From Trichaptum fuscoviolaceum (Eukaryota > Basidiomycota > Agaricomycetes > Hymenochaetales > Trichaptaceae), in the NCBI GenBank assembly GCA_910574455.1, contig CAJSYZ010000006.1, positions 496,001-560,000 of the forward strand: a stretch of DNA of 64,000 nt. The letters run 5' to 3'. Within the stretch, counting starts at the first letter, position 1. Every line of letters starts with the position of its first letter. A program made the translations under genes and the position numbers. Positions 57,632 to 64,000 of this stretch are shown here, one piece after another. Under the pieces are notes generated by a model. It was not told the DNA's origin, searched no databases, and worked only from the letters and a program-made list of their open reading frames with translations.

Positions 57632-59014
57632 ATGCCCAAGAGAAAGACTGCGCCGAAAAATGGAAAACAACAGAAGGCTAAAAAGCAACGAGTCGGCGCT
57701 GAGCCTAGTGCGCCAAGCGAGAAGGAATGGCAGAGATTGAAGGAATACAAGTGCTTTATTGGTATGTTTATCTGGTTTGCTGTGCACATTATGCTATGGA
57801 CTCAACCGTGTATAGTGCAGGATGAAGATGGCGAACCCCATTCGTTCACAATAGGGAAATAGTGAGTTCATTCGTGAGTGGCATTGATGTATGTTGACCT
57901 ATTCAGATCATCTTCAGTGCAATCATATTACCGCATGGCAGATCCCCAGGAGAACAGCTTGAATATCACGAGTATTGGGTGGGGAAGATTAAGGAGATAC
58001 GGTGTAGGAATGATGATCCCGCAGAGGTTTGTCCTGCCATCTTCCGTTTGTTTCCGCTGTTGACTTGAATCTTCATAGGTATGGGCTTTAATTCAATGGC
58101 TCTATTCTGGCCCAGACGTTGCGAAAGAAGAGCCTTCTTTGTATGCATTTCGGTAATGTGCTGCGCGTATAATCCTGACAATGCGCAGCAACAGGACTTC
58201 ATGCGCGAGGATGGAGAGGCTTCTTTCCAACGCGACGGATTTTGTTCATACAGCATGCTTCCAAGGTTAGTTACATGACTATCTACTGCGACCATTACTT
58301 GATACGTGACATCAGGTTTAGTCAAATGTACTTATTATGACGAGTCAGATATGGAGCAGCCGATGATTTCTGAGCTTGACTTCTTTTACCGGTACTCTTT
58401 CAATGTCCATACCAAACAGATAACTGTCAGTCTCCTCTTATCGTTTCGATATGCTTATTGAACGTGATATTCAGCCTATACCCTATGGGACCTGCCTGTG
58501 CCGCAAACCGTACAGTCCTGATACCACTGCGCTAATGCACTTCTGCCCGCGGTACACTTGCCAGAAAGCCTTTGATGTGGCATGTCTCGAAAAAGCCGAT
58601 AAAAGGGAACTCGGTGATGTACAAGGACATGCGCCTCGGCGTGTACAATTCGAACGAAGTCTTCCTAGCGTGTCTGTCCATGATACGAGAAATCCCAGTA
58701 TACCTGAAGTCGATAAACTTACCGCACTTCCTTCAAGTTATGAAGGAAGCTACGACGACATCCCCGAAGACCTACTCGCACTTGCTCGCTCTCCGATGGT
58801 AAAAGGAAAGAAACTGGCCGCCGGCGGTGTTGTCGGCAATATACCCTTCGTCTTGCGCGCTCGCCAACTTGTTTATGATATATTACAAAATGGACCTGTC
58901 ACTTCGATCGATTGGGAAACATCCCTCGGTCTAGACTCGGAGGGCATAGATGCAAAGGAGTTGATTGCGAAAGACTCCCATTTACTTTGTCCTGGTTGCG
59001 GAGGAGCCATTTGA
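57632..59014 (+). CDS. BAH-domain protein with PHD-like cysteine region
   Basis: Seven exons (57632-57761, 57816-57861, 57918-58026, 58079-58152, 58195-58265, 58316-58425, 58475-59014) encode 359 aa. A basic N-terminus MPKRKTAPKNGKQQKAKKQR (likely nuclear) precedes the BAH domain: DEDGEPHSFTIGKYAIILPH, then EYHEYWVGKIKEIRC, AEVWALIQWLYSG and YDESDMEQPMISELDFFYRY. After it comes CLCRKPYSPDTTALMHFCPR with CQKAFDVACL, a PHD-like zinc-binding pattern, and a C-terminal LLCPGCGGAI. BAH-PHD proteins bind histones or nucleosomes in chromatin regulation; this class is common and uncharacterised in agaricomycetes. One intron of 42 nt (58153-58194) is at the low end for this genome. Confidence 0.8.
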
Positions 59015-59430
59015 TCTTGTTACACATACCCTTGCTGTGATTGATTTACATGCACCACCCAGTTGTTAATTGTAGCGATACGCTTTTCACCTGCTTTCTT
59101 GTTGTCTAGAGCCGTGATCCAATGTATAATATCTTGCAATAACACTAGATAATGATACTCCTGTAACGTATTTTATTCTATGAATGTTCCGCGGGTGTAT
59201 CGGCAAGGAGATACAATATGTACATAGGTAGTGAACGTGCATCAACATGCGCCTATCCCTCACATCAAACCTTATGAGTGTTGAGTCATTTGGAAAGCAA
59301 TATATTCACATCTACCGCCCACATCTCATCAACTCGGAGCCGTTATAGTCAGATACAAAAGGACGAACGCGTTCGCGCCGATACGCCCACATTGTACACC
59401 AGTATTGTTGCCCACACTCACCAGGTCGCT
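59015..59430. other. Intergenic / 5' region of TPR gene
   Basis: No separate gene. The TPR frame stays open upstream to an ATG at 59278, but that extension looks non-conserved. Confidence 0.4.
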
Positions 59431-60504
59431 ATGACAGATAATGCACCACGCAAGAATATTCATTCTAAGACTCTCGGAATTTGGGATTTGCTGCCGACTG
59501 AAGAGGCATTGAAGCGCTTCCAGGAGATGCTTCAAGGATTTCAGAATGTATCGCTTGAGCCCACTAGATTAGAGATGGACGTCAAGATGTGCCTCGACCA
59601 GATCGACAGAGGTCAAATCCTAACCCAATTAGCAAGAACACAGGGCCTCATGGGCAAATTTGATAGAGCGCACAAGACACTTGATGAAGCAGAGAAGATA
59701 GCCAAAGACGCGAAGAATATCCCAGTTGTTAGCAGCCCTTTCGGACAGGAGCTCGCTATACTAAACGCTAGGATCGAGCTTGAGAGAGGCAGGGTAGTCA
59801 ATAGTTCAGGAAACTCGGCGTCTTCTATTCGACACTTCAAGAACGCGCTCAATTACGCGTCCTCTTCGACAGAGCATATATCGACAGAAGCATCAGCGGA
59901 CAAGAGCGCCAGGGAGTACATATCAATTCTGCTGTACCTCACAGTCGATTCTTTGCATATGCTTGCCTTCGTTCAAGACACGAAAGAGGATAGAGAAGAA
60001 TCTGCAAGGAGAGGTCTGGAGATCGCGGAACGTGAAGCTAGTGATCCGCTCGTCCGGCGATGGGTGGGTCCACTTCTCAACAATTCTGCATGGGACACCG
60101 TGGAGAGTGGCGATTTTGAGAAAGCAGTTTCAGTCTTCCAGCGCGCGGTAGAAGCTCGTAAGGAGGTACTGGACGATCTCGAACACGAAGAATGGTATAA
60201 GATTTTAAGTGCTGCCGATAAGGCGACGGCAAAGGAGAAGAGGGTTACGACGTGGAAAATCGCTAGGTGGAGTGTTGGCCATGCGCAGGTGATGGCTGGG
60301 AAGGAAGGTGACGCATTCGAAACGTTGACCGGAATTCTGAGCGACAATTTGGATGGTCCTGCGATTCGAGCGGATCTTGCGATTTTGGTCGCGAAGCAAG
60401 GCGATGGCAGCGCTGCGGAACATGCCAAACGAGCCATCGCTCTCGGGGTTTCAAAGGAAAAGGTCGCTGAGATGAATGCCATCATCGCTCAATTCAGTGA
60501 ATGA
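59431..60504 (+). CDS. TPR-repeat protein
   Basis: Single exon. From MTDNAPRKNIHSKTLGIWDL the product is 357 aa; an in-frame ATG at 59278 would add 51 residues. Helical repeats with TPR spacing are visible: ILTQLARTQGLMGKFDRAHK with TLDEAEKIAKDAK, then ELAILNARIELERGRVVNSS with SIRHFKNALNYA, LLNNSAWDTVESGDFEKAVS with VFQRAVEARKEV, and RWSVGHAQVMAGKEGDAFET. The C-terminus has a further helix pair. TPRs mediate protein contacts; the partner is unknown. Being intronless in an intron-rich region is mildly unusual. No signal peptide or membrane segment. Confidence 0.85.
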   Translation: MTDNAPRKNIHSKTLGIWDLLPTEEALKRFQEMLQGFQNVSLEPTRLEMDVKMCLDQIDRGQILTQLARTQGLMGKFDRAHKTLDEAEKIAKDAKNIPVVSSPFGQELAILNARIELERGRVVNSSGNSASSIRHFKNALNYASSSTEHISTEASADKSAREYISILLYLTVDSLHMLAFVQDTKEDREESARRGLEIAEREASDPLVRRWVGPLLNNSAWDTVESGDFEKAVSVFQRAVEARKEVLDDLEHEEWYKILSAADKATAKEKRVTTWKIARWSVGHAQVMAGKEGDAFETLTGILSDNLDGPAIRADLAILVAKQGDGSAAEHAKRAIALGVSKEKVAEMNAIIAQFSE

Positions 60505-60671
60505 GGAAGGGTTCAACTGAACGCAATGTCGGGTTTCATGATAAGATACGAATGACCCGGGACAGGGACATTCTATGCAGACAAGTTGTTGATTATTAGT
60601 TCACGTGTATGATATGATGCTATGATGTACGTATCCATCCGATGCAGGAGGAAATGATGAGATTTAGGCCG

Positions 60672-63600
60672 CTATTGGAGGAAGAATGCCAGAAATCTTC
60701 GTTTAGCAAGAGGCGTTATTGGATGAGCCACCTTGATGTCATCTCGCATGAGAATTGGTGCGAATATGCATGCTTCCAAATCGTTAAGTACGAATCCGGC
60801 TCATGAAAAAGCTAACACCGTACCTATTATTTCCCTTGCGGATACTGCTGTGTTGTCTTCTGAATTCCGCTGACTTTGTTGTTGCACATAATAATGTAGG
60901 TAGGCCGTCAGAGAAATCCACACCTAACAAGATAAATTAAGCAACACTGCGGAAGACTTGTGAAAGAACATGCCTCACGTTCAATGAGTGTCCTGGGAGC
61001 TCGGATATTATCTTAAATAAGATGAGTAGTGAAACGAAGGGCAGGTCCTCGAGCCACCTTACCTCAAATGCTTCATCCCGATCCCTCGCAAATGAACACC
61101 TCTCGTGCAAATGTGTAGGCACTAAGGCGACTGGCAACGACTGCAACATCTGAAGTAAAGCCTCTCCGAACGACAAACATATGACTGTCTTGTCATCGGA
61201 AGTGCCAAATATAAACTCGTGGCCCGTATCCAAACACTGGTCCGTTGTCATTGTACGGATCGAGGAGAGAGTGCGTGATTCAATCGTACCTCTCTGATAA
61301 ATTCAACTGTGTGTTGTTTCCCTTTCGTCGAGTATAAGTTTGGCTGGTTGGCAGAATTGTTCATGACTTCTTCGATTATTAAACAACAGTCGGACTCACG
61401 ATTTCGATTCCATTGGTCATAAGCCAATTTATAAGTCGAATAACTTCATTTGGAACATTTGACTTTGGTTTTGTTGAAAGCGTTGCACCTGAAATGAGAT
61501 GTCGGATAGGACCAGGTAGACGAACAAGGGTTTCAAAGTCATTTGCGAAACTTGTCGCTTCTGCTTAGTTTATGAGAGAAGTCGTTATAGTCCGGGATAA
61601 GGAAGAGCGTACGATAGTTTCCGGTCACTATGACAAAGTTATCTTTCCCTCGGACTGTATGAAGAATCAAAGTATGCTGCATTCTATCTGGTGCGAGGTT
61701 CAACTTGTTCGCCGAAACGTCGTCCACAAACACCGTGATGGTGAGGTCGACATGTTCGTTTGGTACAATAATGCCCTGCAATATGAGATTCAGCAGACAT
61801 CACGAAAGTCTGGTTGAGAAAGCCTACCATATGTGACGACACACTCAGCCATTCTGGTACTATATTGAGAAGTCAGTATGTCAAACAAATCATAACGAGC
61901 ACAAAACGTTTACAGGCTGGATCCGCTTCACTCAAAGGAATAAACCGAAATGCGCATGTAACCTGGTCTAGTCAGCGTAGCTCCCCACGTATACTTACTG
62001 ATTATCTCACCTTCCCGATATTATGTAGTCGCAGCTTCCGCGTATACCTCTTTCTGTACCTACACAAACCAATGACATGTCAGATATGTATAGTCGTCAT
62101 AAGTTCTTCAGAGTTCGGCCTACCAGACTTGTCCAAAGTCGATTTCGGGCATATCCACCTTCAGCTTCGGCACTTCCACCGAGTCTTCGAAATCCCCAAG
62201 CCTGTTGAGAAGCTCCGAAGCCTGATTGTGGAAAACGTGCTCATCTATGGCGCGGACAGGAACAGTGAATGACGCAGATACGGGCCGGTGGTCACTCATG
62301 GTTATTTCGAAATGAGAATTGTAAGTGAGCTGTTTGACGTGTATACTGGGGTTGCTCATGTATAATATCCGGTCTGTCCATGCTGGGCGGCGCCTGTTTA
62401 TGAAGATTAGTGTTTATGTGTGGTTGAATAGTCTGCTTTACATACTTCATATCGTATCCAAGAGCATCTGTGGCGATTCCCGGGCTAAATCGATAGGTAC
62501 TGATCTCGGTGTCACATTTACGGTCGGTGCCCCAGTGAACCACAGACATACGGGTTGTGACGAATCAATCCCTCGTGGAATCCTTCAAATGCACGTCCCT
62601 CTCTCATTGACTTTGTAAGCTATACTAGAGAGTCAGAGAAATATCAACTGATATTGGCCACACCACGAACCTGATCATGCACTAACATATCCCTTATATT
62701 ATACTCTCGTGGACCCGTACCTACAAGCTCCCGAACATCGGTATCCGGAAGGTCGACCCGGTAGTTCAAATCTGGTGATAGTCAAAGAAGTTCCTCAACG
62801 CCAGGCACATCACAAATGAGTCGCGATGCCTTACCGCCCTTAAATAAGTTAAGACAACAAGATTCGAACGAAGAACGAGATCAGCTTACCATCCAGAAAA
62901 GAATATCGGAGTGGAACGCTCTCTCAGTTTGCCCCTGGGTCGAAGGGCCTCTGACCACTGCATCCCCGGATAACGACGGCTGAACACCAGAGCCGCTCGA
63001 GGGCTCCGTACTGAACACCAGTCGTTGGGACAGATCGTGGAAATCCGCATTCCGCTTCTCTGTGTATTCGTCGAAGGCAGCTAGATGTGCGTTGACAAAT
63101 GTGACGACTGTGGAAAAAAGAGTAACTTGAAGGGCTACGGCGCCTTTGTTGCCCTACGGAGTTCAGATTATGTCATGAGACAGAAATCAAAAACACTTTA
63201 CCATCATCCCCATAATTCCTGTTCCCACTGAGCACGTCCGAACGTTGGATGTATGTTTTAACAGTTCCTTCTTGACAATGAGAACAACGAGCATTCCCAC
63301 AAGCTGTTTGGATGCCAGCTAAAGATGAAGCGATAAGCAGCGTATTACCATATAGTGCACGATACACCGACCTTTGTATACTGGTCTCTGACTTCTCCTA
63401 GGCTGGCAAGAATAGCTTCTACCCAGGCGTCTTCACGAGTAGTAGTATAGCTGTATATGAGAGCTTCCGTTGAAAGGTCGAGCTCCTGGAAACCCAAGAC
63501 TATAATATCTGGATCTGTTTCATCCAAATGATCGGACGGTTCCTCTGATTCTTCATTACTCTCCTCGTCGTGCCTTCCCGCAGAGAGATAGTCTTCCTTG

Positions 63601-64000
63601 TATAATGCTGACACTGACAGCGGGGAAACTGCCTTGAGAGGGGGTAGTGTTGTACCTCGCTGATGCTGAGGGCGAATCCAAAGCGAGAGATCCTGGGATG
63701 GAAGCTTCCCGTTCACATTGAATGTACCGATGCGCACTCTATGTATTTACTTTGAAAACTCTGCCACTCATGTCAATGCAGGGGCGACTCACTTTATGGT
63801 GTGTGGCTTGGAATACTTGTCCTTTGCCTTGTCCATCTCCGTCAGGATCCACTCATCCCTTATGTGCGCAATGTCAAGATACTCGTCTCCGGGCTGTCCT
63901 GCAAATGCTCGAGATAGATGACTGAAGGCTGGTTTCTGAAGTTCTCGAAGGTCGGGACGAGGATATAGCCGCGGTACTGTAGTAAATTGGTAGGCTAAGA
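60672..64000 (-). CDS. OCRL/INPP5B-like inositol polyphosphate 5-phosphatase with RhoGAP-like end, 5' truncated by window edge
   Basis: Many minus-strand exons run from beyond 64000 down to TAG at 60674-60672. The 5-phosphatase domain shows VRIGTFNVNGKLPSQDLSLW, DPDIIVLGFQELDLSTEAL, a GNKGAVALQVTL and FVNAHLAAFDEYTEKRNADF pair, WMVDLNYRVDLP, RRPAWTDRILY and MSDHRPVSASF. These are the catalytic metal- and phosphate-binding motifs. Then an ASH-type beta domain (EHVDLTITVFVDDVSANKLN) and a RhoGAP-like helical domain (LLQMLQSLPVALVPTHLHER, VWISLTAYLHYY, FAPILMRDD). That order is the OCRL/INPP5B layout. These enzymes remove the 5-phosphate of PI(4,5)P2 at endosomes and Golgi. The first exon(s) lie outside the window; the visible N-terminal part reads QPGDEYLDIAHIRDEWILTE. 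Confidence 0.9.

Overview
The window looks like nuclear DNA of an agaricomycete (mushroom-forming) basidiomycete. Nearly every gene can be read only by splicing out many short introns of about 46-70 nt with GTRNGY donors and YAG acceptors. The content also fits: two STE3-type pheromone receptors, a DUF6533 membrane protein, a kinase with an HGDLK catalytic loop, thaumatin-like proteins and a Plavaka-type transposon. All gene models below were spliced by hand, and reading-frame continuity was checked for each one that lists exons.

Region 1 (1 to about 15,000) is repeat-rich and mobile. It holds hexamer and triplet arrays, a 1.55 kb element with 29-bp inverted ends (341-1892), an SR-rich four-exon gene of unknown function (2689-5102), a decayed Plavaka transposase gene on the minus strand (5542-9554), and a many-exon coiled-coil/acidic protein gene (9930-14151).

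Region 2 (15,000 to 31,000) is ordinary gene space. In order it has thaumatin-like gene TLP1, an HMG-box transcription factor (minus), thaumatin-like gene TLP2 with a C-terminal anchor-like extension, a tRNA t6A dehydratase (TCD1/2 type, minus), a protein kinase with a long disordered tail (minus), MCM6 and a DUF952 protein. A 447-bp MITE with perfect 46-bp inverted ends (30067-30513) lies just before the receptors.

Region 3 (31,600 to 38,000) carries two STE3 receptor genes in the same orientation, both 373 aa with identical exon structure. Between them lies a broken F-box gene on the minus strand. An intact, inverted copy of that F-box gene, with its promoter, lies about 20 kb away at 53885-55978. 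The receptors make this a candidate B (pheromone/receptor) mating locus or a related non-mating STE3 cluster. I found no convincing CaaX pheromone precursor, though such genes are tiny and easily missed by eye.

Region 4 (38,000 to 64,000) is mainly housekeeping: MIS12 kinetochore subunit, a DUF6533 seven-TM-like protein, tRNA-Gln(UUG) with an intron, a secreted amidase, a NOSIP-like RING protein, an APC-family permease, a small secreted basic protein, the intact F-box gene, a REEP/Yop1 protein, a BAH-domain protein, a TPR protein and an OCRL-like inositol polyphosphate 5-phosphatase whose N-terminus runs off the right edge.
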